DNA from: Curvibacter gracilis ATCC BAA-807
GTDB lineage: Bacteria; Pseudomonadota; Gammaproteobacteria; Burkholderiales; Burkholderiaceae_C
Direction of reading: 5' to 3'
Assembly (NCBI RefSeq): GCF_000518645.1
Contig: NZ_JADZ01000018.1
Span: forward strand, 62,001 to 126,000
Length of the DNA stretch: 64,000 bases
The position numbers and the translations under genes are program-made. Position 1 is the stretch's first letter. Each line of letters opens with the position of its first letter. The notes under the pieces were generated by a model. That model was not told where the DNA came from. It searched no databases and was given only the letters and a program-made list of their open reading frames with translations. This document shows positions 25,467 through 33,353 of this stretch, piece by piece.

Positions 25467-28034
25467 ATGGAAGTCTCACGCATCCGGGCCCTGCGCGGCC
25501 CCAACATCTGGAGCCGCCACACCGCCATCGAGGCCGTGGTGGAATGTGCCCCCGCCGAGCGCTCGATTGCCGCCCTGGAGGGCTTCGAAGCCCGCATCCG
25601 CGCCCTCTTCCCGGGCCTGGGGCCGCTGCGCCACGACAGCAACGAAGGCCCGGTGTCGCTGGCCCACGTGCTTGAAGCGGCCGGCCTGGCGCTGCAATCG
25701 CAGGCCGGCTGCCCGGTCACTTACAGCCGCACCAGCACCACCTCCGAAGCCGGCATCTACCAGGTGGTGATCGAGTACAGCGAAGAAGCCGTCGGCCGCC
25801 AGGCCTTCGATCTGTCGCTGGCCCTGATCGCGGCGGCGCAGAACAACACCGCCTTCGACATCGACGAGGCCATCGCCAAGCTGCGCGAAACCGATGAGGA
25901 CGAGCGCCTGGGCCCCAGCACCGGCTCCATCGTCGAGGCCGCCGTCAAGCGTGGCATCCCCTACCGCCGCCTGACCTCGGGCAGCCTGGTGCAGTTTGGC
26001 TGGGGCTCGCGCCAGCGCCGCATCCAGGCCGCCGAGGTGGACACCACCAGCGCCGTGGCCGAATCCATCGCCCAGGACAAAGACCTGACCAAGATGCTGC
26101 TGCGCGCCGCCGGCGTGCCCGTGCCGCTGGGCCGCCCGGCCACCAGCCCCGACGACGCCTGGGCCGCCGCCCTCGAAATCGGCCTGCCGGTGGTGCTCAA
26201 GCCGCAAGACGGCAACCAGGGCAAGGGCGTGACCGTCAACATCGTCGACCGCGCCCACCTGGACCTGGCCTACAAGGCCGCCGCCGACATCGGCGAGGTG
26301 CTGGTCGAGAAATACCTGCCCGGCAACGACTTCCGCCTGCTGGTGGTGGGCGATCGCCTGGTGGCGGCAGCCCGCCGCGACCCGCCCCAGGTGATCGGCG
26401 ACGGCGTGCACACCGTGCGCGAACTGGTCGACATCGTGAACGCCGACCCGCGCCGAGGCGTGGGCCACGCCACCTCGCTGACCAAGATCCGCTTTGACGA
26501 CATCGCCATCGCCCGACTGGCCCTGCAAGATCTGAAGCCCGAATCCGTGCCCCCCAAGGGCCAGCGCGTGATCCTGCGCAACAACGCCAACCTGAGCACC
26601 GGCGGCACCGCCACCGACGTGACCGACGACGTGCACCCCGAAGTGGCCGCGCGCGCCGTGGCCGCCGCCCAGATGGTGGGCATGCACATCTGCGGTGTCG
26701 ACGTGGTCTGCGAAAGCGTGCTGCGCCCGCTCGAAGAGCAGCACGGCGGCATCGTTGAAGTCAACGCCGCGCCCGGCCTGCGCATGCACCTGATGCCCTC
26801 GTTCGGCAAGGGCCGCCAGGTGGGTGAGGCCATGGTCTCGCACCTGTACAACAGCGGCGACGACGGCCGCATCCCGGTCGTGGCCGTCACCGGCACCAAC
26901 GGCAAGACCACCACCGCCCGCCTGATCACCCACCTGTTCAGCGCCAGCGGCCTGCGCGTGGGCATGACCAACACCGACGGCGTGTACGTGAACGGCCGCC
27001 AGATCGACAGCGGCGACTGCAGCGGCCCCAAGAGCGCCCGCAACGTGCTGCTGCACCCCGATGTGGACGCAGCCGTGTTCGAGACCGCCCGCGGCGGCAT
27101 CCTGCGCGAAGGCCTGGGCTTTGACCGCTGCCAGGTGGCCGTGGTCACCAACGTGGGCGCCGGCGACCACCTGGGCATGAACTACATCGACACCGTGGAA
27201 GACCTGGCCGTGGTCAAGCGCGTGATCGTGCAGAACGTGGCCCCTCAGGGCTATGCCGTGCTCAATGCGGCCGACCCCATGGTGGCCGCCATGGCCGAAA
27301 GCTGCCCGGGCCAGGTGATCTACTTTGCCCGCGACCGCAACCACCCCGTCATGGCCACCCACCGGGCCCAGGGCAAGCGCACCGTCTATGTGGACGGCGA
27401 TGCCATCGTGGTGGCCGAAGGCACCTGGCGCGAGCACATCCTGCTGCGCGACGTGCCCATCACCCGCAATGGCACCATCGGCTTCCAGGTGGACAACGTG
27501 ATGGCCGCCGTGGCCGCCGCCTGGGGCGTCGGCCTGAGCTGGGACACCATCCGCAGCGGCGTGGCCAGCTTTGTCAACGACAGCGACAACGCCCCCGGCC
27601 GCTTCAACGTGATGGACTTCCGCGGCGCCACCGTGATCGCCGACTACGGCCACAACCCCGACGCCATGCGCGCCCTGGTCTCAGCCGTCGAGGCCATGCC
27701 GGCCCAACGCCGCGCCGTGGTCATCAGCGGCGCCGGCGACCGGCGCGACGAAGACATCACCGAACAGACCGCCATCCTGGGCCAGGCCTTTGACGACGTG
27801 GTGCTGTACGAAGACGCCTGCCAGCGCGGCCGCGCCGACGGCGAAGTGATGGCCCTGCTGCGCCAAGGCCTGGCCGGCGCCACCCGCACCCGCCATGTCG
27901 AAGAGATCCAGGGCGAATTCAAGGCCATCGACGTGGCCCTGGACCGCCTGCAACCCGGCGACCTGTGCCTGGTGCTGGTGGATCAGGTGGAAGAGGCGCT
28001 GGCGCATTTGGCGAAGCGGGTGGCGGAGGGGTGA
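25467..28034 (+). CDS. cphA: Cyanophycin synthetase
   Basis: CphA makes cyanophycin, a poly-aspartate backbone with arginine side chains, a nitrogen reserve. The 855-residue protein has all three modules: an N-terminal domain (MEVSRIRALRGPNIWSRH), an ATP-grasp domain (VVLKPQDGNQGKGVTVNI, VEKYLPGNDFRLLVVGDR, EVNAAPGLRMHLMP) that adds Asp, and a Mur-ligase domain that adds Arg, with the P-loop VTGTNGKTTTARL at residues 474-486 and HNPDAMRALV near the end. All nucleotide motifs appear intact. It follows the degenerate paralog and carries a terminator 25 bases downstream. No cyanophycinase is present in the window. Confidence 0.97.
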   Translation: MEVSRIRALRGPNIWSRHTAIEAVVECAPAERSIAALEGFEARIRALFPGLGPLRHDSNEGPVSLAHVLEAAGLALQSQAGCPVTYSRTSTTSEAGIYQVVIEYSEEAVGRQAFDLSLALIAAAQNNTAFDIDEAIAKLRETDEDERLGPSTGSIVEAAVKRGIPYRRLTSGSLVQFGWGSRQRRIQAAEVDTTSAVAESIAQDKDLTKMLLRAAGVPVPLGRPATSPDDAWAAALEIGLPVVLKPQDGNQGKGVTVNIVDRAHLDLAYKAAADIGEVLVEKYLPGNDFRLLVVGDRLVAAARRDPPQVIGDGVHTVRELVDIVNADPRRGVGHATSLTKIRFDDIAIARLALQDLKPESVPPKGQRVILRNNANLSTGGTATDVTDDVHPEVAARAVAAAQMVGMHICGVDVVCESVLRPLEEQHGGIVEVNAAPGLRMHLMPSFGKGRQVGEAMVSHLYNSGDDGRIPVVAVTGTNGKTTTARLITHLFSASGLRVGMTNTDGVYVNGRQIDSGDCSGPKSARNVLLHPDVDAAVFETARGGILREGLGFDRCQVAVVTNVGAGDHLGMNYIDTVEDLAVVKRVIVQNVAPQGYAVLNAADPMVAAMAESCPGQVIYFARDRNHPVMATHRAQGKRTVYVDGDAIVVAEGTWREHILLRDVPITRNGTIGFQVDNVMAAVAAAWGVGLSWDTIRSGVASFVNDSDNAPGRFNVMDFRGATVIADYGHNPDAMRALVSAVEAMPAQRRAVVISGAGDRRDEDITEQTAILGQAFDDVVLYEDACQRGRADGEVMALLRQGLAGATRTRHVEEIQGEFKAIDVALDRLQPGDLCLVLVDQVEEALAHLAKRVAEG

Positions 28035-28058
28035 TTCCTTCTGCACCTTGAGTTACCC

Positions 28059-28086
28059 GACCCGCCTTGTGCGGGTCTCCGTTTTT
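28059..28086 (+). terminator. Rho-independent terminator after cphA
   Basis: GACCCGC and GCGGGTC form a perfect 7-bp stem with a five-base loop, followed by TCCGTTTTTG. It closes the cyanophycin operon. Confidence 0.88.
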
Positions 28087-28094
28087 GAAAACCC

Positions 28095-29507
28095 ATGCAA
28101 AAGAAAATCACACTTCCCCTGAACGGGAATATCCAGATGGTGTTGCCTGATTCGCTGGAACAGATCTCCACCTATGTGCTGCAAGAGCAGGGTGACTGGT
28201 TTGAGGATGAACTCCGATTTGTCCGCACCTTGATGGGAGAGGGTCAACAAGCCATCGACATCGGTGCCAATTACGGCATGTTCACGTTGTCTCTGGCCCA
28301 GGCCGTTGGCCCCACCGGACGCGTCTGGGCAATCGAGCCAGCCTCCGGCACAGCCGCTTTTCTGCGTGAAAGCGTTCAACTGAATGGTTTTAAGCAGGTC
28401 AAGATCGATCAGATGGCCCTGTCGGATCACCTCGGTACCGCACGCTTGTCTTTGAACGACTGCGCCGAACTCAACGAACTGATCCGGGATGAAAACAGCT
28501 CAGTCCCATCGGAGGAAGTGGCCCTGTCGACCATCGATCACTTGATGGCCGAACACGACTGGGCTGACATCGCCTTCATGAAAATGGACGCAGAAGGGGA
28601 AGAGGTGCCTATCATCCGCGGTGGCAAGGCGTTCTTCCAGCGCCATTCCCCCCTGGTTCAATTCGAGCTGATTGCAGGTCATGGCATCAACCACCAATTG
28701 GTTCAAACCTTTGAAGAAATCGGCTACCAGTGCTACCGGCTGATCCCGGGGCTGGGCGCAATCGCTCCACTCCAAGTCCTGGAGGCACGGGAGCCTCGTC
28801 AACTCAATTTGTTTTGCTGCAAGCCCGATCGAGCTGCTGCGCTGGCTGCTCGCGGCCTCTTGCTGCAAGTGCAAGATGTGCTGGACGACGACAGCGCGAC
28901 TGCCAAGCTGGCCTCGCGCCTGCAGAGCGGCCGCTACACCTGGCAACAACAACTGGCGGTGATGCCCTACGCTCAGGCCCTGGCGGCCACTTGGCAACAG
29001 CGAGCAACCGATGAGAACAGCACTCAGACGGATGAAGCCATGGCGCTGTACACCCTGGCCATGGACAAGACCGTTTCACTGGGTGAACGCTACGCGGCCT
29101 TGCACCGCAGCCTGGCCCTGTTCCAGGCATTGGCCACGCGGCAACCCGGGGCACTGCACGCGGCCAGCCTGGCCCGAGTGGCCCGCGATGCCGGACTCCA
29201 CACCCTGGCCGTGAACTCGGTCGCCGGTCAGATCGACCGCCTGAACACCCAGCGGCAAATTGACCCCAGTGTTCCCTTTTTGACGCCGTGCGCAGCCAAT
29301 CAATTCATTGACCCGGTCAACCAGTTGGGCAACTGGATTTTTTGCGGCCTGCTCGAAGGCCTGGAGCGCTACTCGGGCTACTCATCGTTCTACTCATCCT
29401 CGCAAGAGGTGCTCAACCGCTTGGCCACGATCCGTCAACTCGGCTTCGGCAGCCCGGAAATGCTGCGCAGACTTGAATTGATGGTGCGGCGCTACAAGGT
29501 CATTTGA
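28095..29507 (+). CDS. FkbM-family methyltransferase with C-terminal extension
   Basis: Residues about 1-235 form a class I SAM-dependent methyltransferase of the FkbM type: GQQAIDIGANYGMFTLSLAQ (SAM motif I), VWAIEPASG, and FMKMDAEGEEVPIIRGG, the FkbM motif. These usually O-methylate sugars of glycans or surface polymers. Residues about 240-470 are a helical region with no motif I recognise, so the protein is nearly twice the family's usual size. The ATG lies nine bases after the cphA terminator, has no evident Shine-Dalgarno site, and needs its own promoter or read-through. Codon use is more AT-leaning than the cph genes, and the gene may be acquired. Its stop overlaps the convergent ferredoxin gene by eight bases. 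Confidence 0.82.
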   Translation: MQKKITLPLNGNIQMVLPDSLEQISTYVLQEQGDWFEDELRFVRTLMGEGQQAIDIGANYGMFTLSLAQAVGPTGRVWAIEPASGTAAFLRESVQLNGFKQVKIDQMALSDHLGTARLSLNDCAELNELIRDENSSVPSEEVALSTIDHLMAEHDWADIAFMKMDAEGEEVPIIRGGKAFFQRHSPLVQFELIAGHGINHQLVQTFEEIGYQCYRLIPGLGAIAPLQVLEAREPRQLNLFCCKPDRAAALAARGLLLQVQDVLDDDSATAKLASRLQSGRYTWQQQLAVMPYAQALAATWQQRATDENSTQTDEAMALYTLAMDKTVSLGERYAALHRSLALFQALATRQPGALHAASLARVARDAGLHTLAVNSVAGQIDRLNTQRQIDPSVPFLTPCAANQFIDPVNQLGNWIFCGLLEGLERYSGYSSFYSSSQEVLNRLATIRQLGFGSPEMLRRLELMVRRYKVI

Positions 29508-29793
29508 GACCGGCCCAGGGGCTGTCGAGTGACAACTCACGAGGCCCCGTGGGCTCCGCCACACAGGGCAGCACCCACCCCTCGGCTTTCTCCTCCCGGC
29601 TGAGCCCCGGCCACTCGATGCGATAGCGCACCTCACCAGCCACCAGCCGGCACATGCAGGTACGGCAAGTACCATTGCGGCACGAACTGAGCAACTCGAT
29701 GCCGGCTCGCTCGGCCGATTCGAGCAGCGACTCGCCTTCAGCCGCCAACCACTCGACCTCCAGATCGGGGCAACGGATGCGCCATTCGCTCAT
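29500..29793 (-). CDS. 2Fe-2S ferredoxin-like protein
   Basis: A 97-residue plant-type ferredoxin domain. Cluster ligands are Cys38, Cys43 and Cys46 in SSCRNGTCRTCMC and Cys77 in VLPC, with normal spacing, so it should carry a 2Fe-2S cluster and shuttle electrons. An extra cysteine sits at residue 48. It has no reductase domain. It starts three bases after the SDR gene ends on the same strand, so they form a two-gene operon. The redox partner is unknown. Confidence 0.88.
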   Translation of the reverse strand: MSEWRIRCPDLEVEWLAAEGESLLESAERAGIELLSSCRNGTCRTCMCRLVAGEVRYRIEWPGLSREEKAEGWVLPCVAEPTGPRELSLDSPWAGLK

Positions 29794-29796
29794 GGC

Positions 29797-30585
29797 TCAG
29801 ACCACCATCGGCGTCACCGCGCCGTCCATCGCCAAGATGGCGCCCGTGATGTAACTGGCCTTGGGCGAGGCCAGAAATACCACCGCGTTGGCGACCTCCT
29901 CCGGCGTGGCTAGGCGGCCCAGCGGCAGCTTGGCGCGGGAGCGATCCAGGGCCTCGTCCGTGGTGATGCCCTGCAGGCGGGCCTCGGCATTCAGCCCTTC
30001 GCGCAGGCGTTCGGTCAGGGTGGCACCAGGGTTGACAGCATTCACCCGCACGCCACGCGGGCCATAGGCTGAGGCCAGACCCGCGCTGACCAGCATCAGC
30101 GCGGCATTGGCGGCGCCGCCGGGCAGGTGGATGGGGCTGGCCACCTTGCCGCCCGCGCCCACCACATTGACGATCACGCCCTGCCCGCGCTGGGCCATGC
30201 GCTTGATGGCCGGATCGATCATGTGCAGGTAGCTGAAGTACTTGGCCTGCATGGCGTCGTGCCAGGCCTGGGGCGTCAACTCGTCGGGTGGGGTGCGGCG
30301 GGCGGCACCGGCCGAGTTGACTAGCACATCGACCGGCCCCAAGCGCGCCTCAGCGGCATCCAGCGCGGCCAAGGCGGCATCGGCATCGCACAGGTCGGCA
30401 GCCACCGTGGCCACGCGCTGCGCATCACCGCCCAAGGTGCTCAAGGCCTGCGCCAGTGTCTGCGGGTTGCGCGCCACCAGCGTCACACGGGCCCCTTCGG
30501 CCAGAAAGCCCTGGGCGCAAGCCAGGCCGATGCCTTTGCTGCCGCCGGTGATCAGGATGTGGCGATGGGTGAGTTGCAAGTCCAT
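29797..30585 (-). CDS. SDR-family protein lacking the usual catalytic Tyr and Lys
   Basis: The 262-residue protein has a normal SDR cofactor region (ITGGSKGIGLACAQGFL, residues 12-28) and a VNSAGA segment. Where the Tyr-x3-Lys pair is expected, after the strand GVIVNVVGAGG, it reads SPIHLPGGAANAALML, with His and no Lys (about residues 150-165). NPGATLTERL follows as in active SDRs. So it may bind NAD(P) without the classical chemistry, or use another mechanism. It is coupled to the downstream ferredoxin gene three bases away. The start ATG at 30585 is well placed. Confidence 0.8.
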   Translation of the reverse strand: MDLQLTHRHILITGGSKGIGLACAQGFLAEGARVTLVARNPQTLAQALSTLGGDAQRVATVAADLCDADAALAALDAAEARLGPVDVLVNSAGAARRTPPDELTPQAWHDAMQAKYFSYLHMIDPAIKRMAQRGQGVIVNVVGAGGKVASPIHLPGGAANAALMLVSAGLASAYGPRGVRVNAVNPGATLTERLREGLNAEARLQGITTDEALDRSRAKLPLGRLATPEEVANAVVFLASPKASYITGAILAMDGAVTPMVV

Positions 30586-30620
30586 GGTGCTGCCTGCGAG
30601 TTTGAAGCGAGGCTAGCAGT

Positions 30621-31097
30621 TTAGGGCCGCACGGCCTCCCTGAGGTGAAAGTGCTGGCCGTCAAAGCGGTAGACATGCACCCCGGTGGCCTGCTCATTGA
30701 GCCGCCCCTGAACTTGCAGAAAGCAACTGTCAACGCGATAGGACAGGGGCTCGGATACCGTCAGAGGCCAATCTGAAACGGTGAAGGGAAACATGGCGAC
30801 ATGGCCACTGCGGGCATCGATGGCGGCAGCCATCAAGCACCCTGCGCCGCACCCCCAAGTGGTCAGGATGTAGTGACCGGCAAAATTGACGGATTGCTTG
30901 GCGCCTTCCCGTAGCACAGAAGCATAGCGACGGGATTGCGGGTCGGTCAATTGAAGGCGTGGCGGCGACCTTGGCGCAGAACTCGGCCCAGAGGGCGCAG
31001 CGCAGTCCTCAAAAGATGTGTCGGTCTGGCTGCCCAAAAGAGTGGATGCCGCCAACGCAGAGAGCACTGGGAGCAAGGCGAGAGAAAATAGTCGCAT
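30621..31097 (-). CDS. Secreted hypothetical protein with NFAGHY / WGCG motif
   Basis: The 158-residue protein has a signal peptide (MRLFSLALLPVLSALAAS) and a small conserved core around VNFAGHYILTTWGCGAGC followed by AIDARSGHVAMFPF. I recognise this pattern as a recurrent family of exported proteins in proteobacteria but know no function. Two cysteines in the WGCGAGC motif could form a disulfide. A start at 31097 is well supported. It lies three bases after the small lysozyme-like gene on the same strand, so the two are likely co-transcribed. Confidence 0.62.
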   Translation of the reverse strand: MRLFSLALLPVLSALAASTLLGSQTDTSFEDCAAPSGPSSAPRSPPRLQLTDPQSRRYASVLREGAKQSVNFAGHYILTTWGCGAGCLMAAAIDARSGHVAMFPFTVSDWPLTVSEPLSYRVDSCFLQVQGRLNEQATGVHVYRFDGQHFHLREAVRP

Positions 31098-31100
31098 TGA

Positions 31101-31487
31101 TTAATACCAGTGGTGTCTTTCCCAGAACGCCCGCGCAGCCTGGGCAGTGCGGTAGCGGCCAAGAATATATCGAATGCCACCCTGGCATTCCTCAATAGCG
31201 TTCCCAAAAGAACGTTCCCCCTTTGGGTTCAAATCGTACTGGGCCCGCAAAAGTTGATACAGACCCCGGGCCGTTGATTTTTCATTTCGAACCCCCACGA
31301 CACCACCAGACTCTTGCGCCATGATCCACAGCAGGTCATCAAACTGCTCTGAAGGAACATCCTCTAAACGCATGGCTTCTTTCAAAGACTGCTGCACGGA
31401 TTGCGGAACCTTCATGGGCGACTGGGCAACCCAAGGCGCGACGGGGCGCTTGATAGGGCTGTGACCATGCGTGTGCATTTTTCCCAT
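31101..31487 (-). CDS. Small lytic-transglycosylase-like (lysozyme-fold) protein
   Basis: The 128-residue protein contains IMAQESGGVVGVRNEKSTAR-type sequence with a candidate catalytic Glu in AQESGG, then GLYQL, SFGNAIEECQGGIRYI and RYRTAQAARAFWERHHWY, the order of phage-type SLT domains. It would cleave the MurNAc-GlcNAc bond. No signal peptide is visible before the domain, and the N-terminus is a short unstructured stretch with several His. So export by another route, or a phage-derived remnant, is possible. It begins the pair with the secreted NFAGHY/WGCG protein downstream. Confidence 0.72.
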   Translation of the reverse strand: MGKMHTHGHSPIKRPVAPWVAQSPMKVPQSVQQSLKEAMRLEDVPSEQFDDLLWIMAQESGGVVGVRNEKSTARGLYQLLRAQYDLNPKGERSFGNAIEECQGGIRYILGRYRTAQAARAFWERHHWY

Positions 31488-31805
31488 GTGAACGCCTCCG
31501 AAAACGAAAATTCAAAATACGGGACCTGCGCCTAACAAAGCACCACGGAACGGATCAGCAAGCCCCTTCAGGTGCCTCCCTGATCTACTTCCCTACACGA
31601 CACAGCCTAGAATTGATTCTCAACAGACCGAAAAGTTTTGAAAGCGAATTTTTGTCTATAAATAGCAATTTATGTAGCTGATGAGGATCGCCACCCGAAC
31701 CGGTGAGCTTGACCGCTGGCCCCGCCTGAATCCAGACTTGACACCCCGGCAGGCTGAGGTACCCCCAATGTGACCGCCGCCTGCCGGCCCTTGATTGGAA
31801 TCTCG
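31488..31805. other. Intergenic region with lower GC
   Basis: These 318 bases between the divergent lysozyme-like and creA genes hold no credible gene. The middle (about 31600-31680) is AT-rich, including TGTCTATAAATAGC at 31651-31664, and would suit promoters in either direction, but I see no -35/-10 pair with convincing spacing. Confidence 0.5.
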
Positions 31806-32306
31806 ATGTTGAAAATTCTCGCAGCCGCCCTGACAAGCCCCCTGCTCACCGCTGCTGGCTTATGGCTCGCCGTCACCAGCGCCCACGCGGGCCCTGACCT
31901 GGTCGGCGACGTCAGCACCGCTTTCAAGCTGATCGGCCCCAACCACAAGATCGTGGTCGAGGCCTATGACGACCCCCTGGTCGAGGGCGTGACCTGTTTC
32001 GTGTCGCGCGCCCGCACGGGGGGGCTGTCGGGGGCCTTTGGCCTGGCCGAGGACAAGGCCGAGGCCTCGATTGCCTGCCGTCAGGTGGGCCCCATCAGCT
32101 TCAAGAAGCCCTTGCCGCGTGAAGACGAGGTGTTCTCGGAGCGCATGTCCATCCTGTTCAAGCGGCTGCGCGTGGTGCGCATGGTGGACACCAAACGCAA
32201 CACCCTGGTCTACCTGACGTACTCGGATCGGCTGGTCGAAGGCTCGCCCCAGAACAGCGTGACTGCGGTGCCGGTGGATCGGGCCCAGGCCATTCCGCTG
32301 AAGTAA
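31806..32306 (+). CDS. creA: CreA-family exported protein
   Basis: The 166-residue protein has an N-terminal signal (MLKILAAALTSPLLTAAG, cleavage after AHA) and the CreA core: LVGDVSTAFKLIGPNHKIVV, DDPLVEGVTCFVSRARTGG, and VFSERMSILFKRLRVVRMVD. The ATG at 31806 is chosen over 31770 because it starts directly before the signal. CreA is a small periplasmic protein of unknown function next to creBCD in E. coli; here no creBCD partner is present. It ends four bases before the convergent LysR gene. Confidence 0.88.
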   Translation: MLKILAAALTSPLLTAAGLWLAVTSAHAGPDLVGDVSTAFKLIGPNHKIVVEAYDDPLVEGVTCFVSRARTGGLSGAFGLAEDKAEASIACRQVGPISFKKPLPREDEVFSERMSILFKRLRVVRMVDTKRNTLVYLTYSDRLVEGSPQNSVTAVPVDRAQAIPLK

Positions 32307-32310
32307 GCCC

Positions 32311-33249
32311 TCAGCTCTCGCCCACGTTGCGGCGCCTGCGCGCCGGCACCAGGCGCAGCATCTCTTCGCGCAGCAGGGCCACCATCTCGGTGGCGGCGGG
32401 GCTCAAGGCCCGGCCCCGGCGCGTGACCAGGCCGATGGGGCGGCGGATGTCGGGCCGGCACAGGCGCCGCTTCACCACCCCGGGCAAGGGCGCCACGGCG
32501 GCAGCCCACTCGGGCAGCGCGGCCACGCCCAGGCCGGCGGCCACCATGGCCTGGATGGTGGCCAGATGCTCCACCTCGTAACGCGGCGCAAAGCGCAGGC
32601 GGTGCTCCAGCAAGGCCGCGTCGGCGTACTGGCGTACGCTGGTGGGTTGGGGCATGGAGATGTGCACCAGGTCCGCCACCTCGGCCCAGCCCAGGGCCTG
32701 CCGTCCTTTGGCCAGAGCGTGCTGGGCCGGCAGCAAGAGCACAAAGCCGTCTGAGGCCAGGGGCTGGTCGTCGAGATCGGCATAGGCCGGGTTGGCGGCC
32801 GTCAGCGCAAAGTCGACCTCGCCGCGGCGCACCAGGTCAAACGCAGGGCCCGACAAGGTGTCGATCACCGACAGGCGAATGCCCGGGTGCTGGGCGGCCA
32901 GCCGGGCCATGGCGGCGGGCACCACGGTGGCGGCCAGCGAGGGCAAGGCCGCCAGCGTGACCTGCCCCACCTGCAACTCGGCCACGCTGCGCACCGCCCG
33001 CACGGCCTCGTCGGTCTGGGCACGCAAGACCTGCACCTGCTCAAAGAACACCTGGCCGGCCAGGGTGAGCTGCACGCTGCGCGTGGTGCGGTCGAACAGG
33101 CGCGTGCCCAAGGATTCTTCCAGCCGGGTCAGCACCCCCGACACCGCCGACTGCGACAGGTGCACCTGATCGGCCGTGCGCCGAAAGCTCAGGGTTTGCC
33201 CCAGGGCGAGAAAGACATCGAGCTCACGAGTGGACCAATTGATCTGCAT
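32311..33249 (-). CDS. LysR-family regulator of the adjacent catabolic cluster
   Basis: The 312-residue protein has a LysR HTH (VFLALGQTLSFRRTADQVHL, then LSQSAVSGVLTRLEESLGTR) and an effector-binding domain with LAALPSLAATVVPAAMARLA. It is divergent from the dehydrogenase-BKACE-Bug cluster with 104 bases between starts, the standard position of a LysR activator of a catabolic operon. The effector may be the cluster's substrate. Confidence 0.88.
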   Translation of the reverse strand: MQINWSTRELDVFLALGQTLSFRRTADQVHLSQSAVSGVLTRLEESLGTRLFDRTTRSVQLTLAGQVFFEQVQVLRAQTDEAVRAVRSVAELQVGQVTLAALPSLAATVVPAAMARLAAQHPGIRLSVIDTLSGPAFDLVRRGEVDFALTAANPAYADLDDQPLASDGFVLLLPAQHALAKGRQALGWAEVADLVHISMPQPTSVRQYADAALLEHRLRFAPRYEVEHLATIQAMVAAGLGVAALPEWAAAVAPLPGVVKRRLCRPDIRRPIGLVTRRGRALSPAATEMVALLREEMLRLVPARRRRNVGES

Positions 33250-33353
33250 GGCCGATCAGTTTATTGAAAAAATCGTCTGGACGGTGCAATGCCCCCTCCC
33301 TAGACTGCGCAGACTTTCTCAATCCCTCTGAGCGCCTCCCGGGCCCTGACACC

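Noticed and set aside
23009..25720. Upstream extension of the ABC exporter frame
   Set aside because: It is antisense to the cyanophycin synthetase; the exporter begins at 23008.
25476..27653. 725-codon minus-strand open frame opposite cphA
   Set aside because: Antisense shadow rich in Gly, His, Val and Ala; the CphA motifs on the plus strand are unambiguous.
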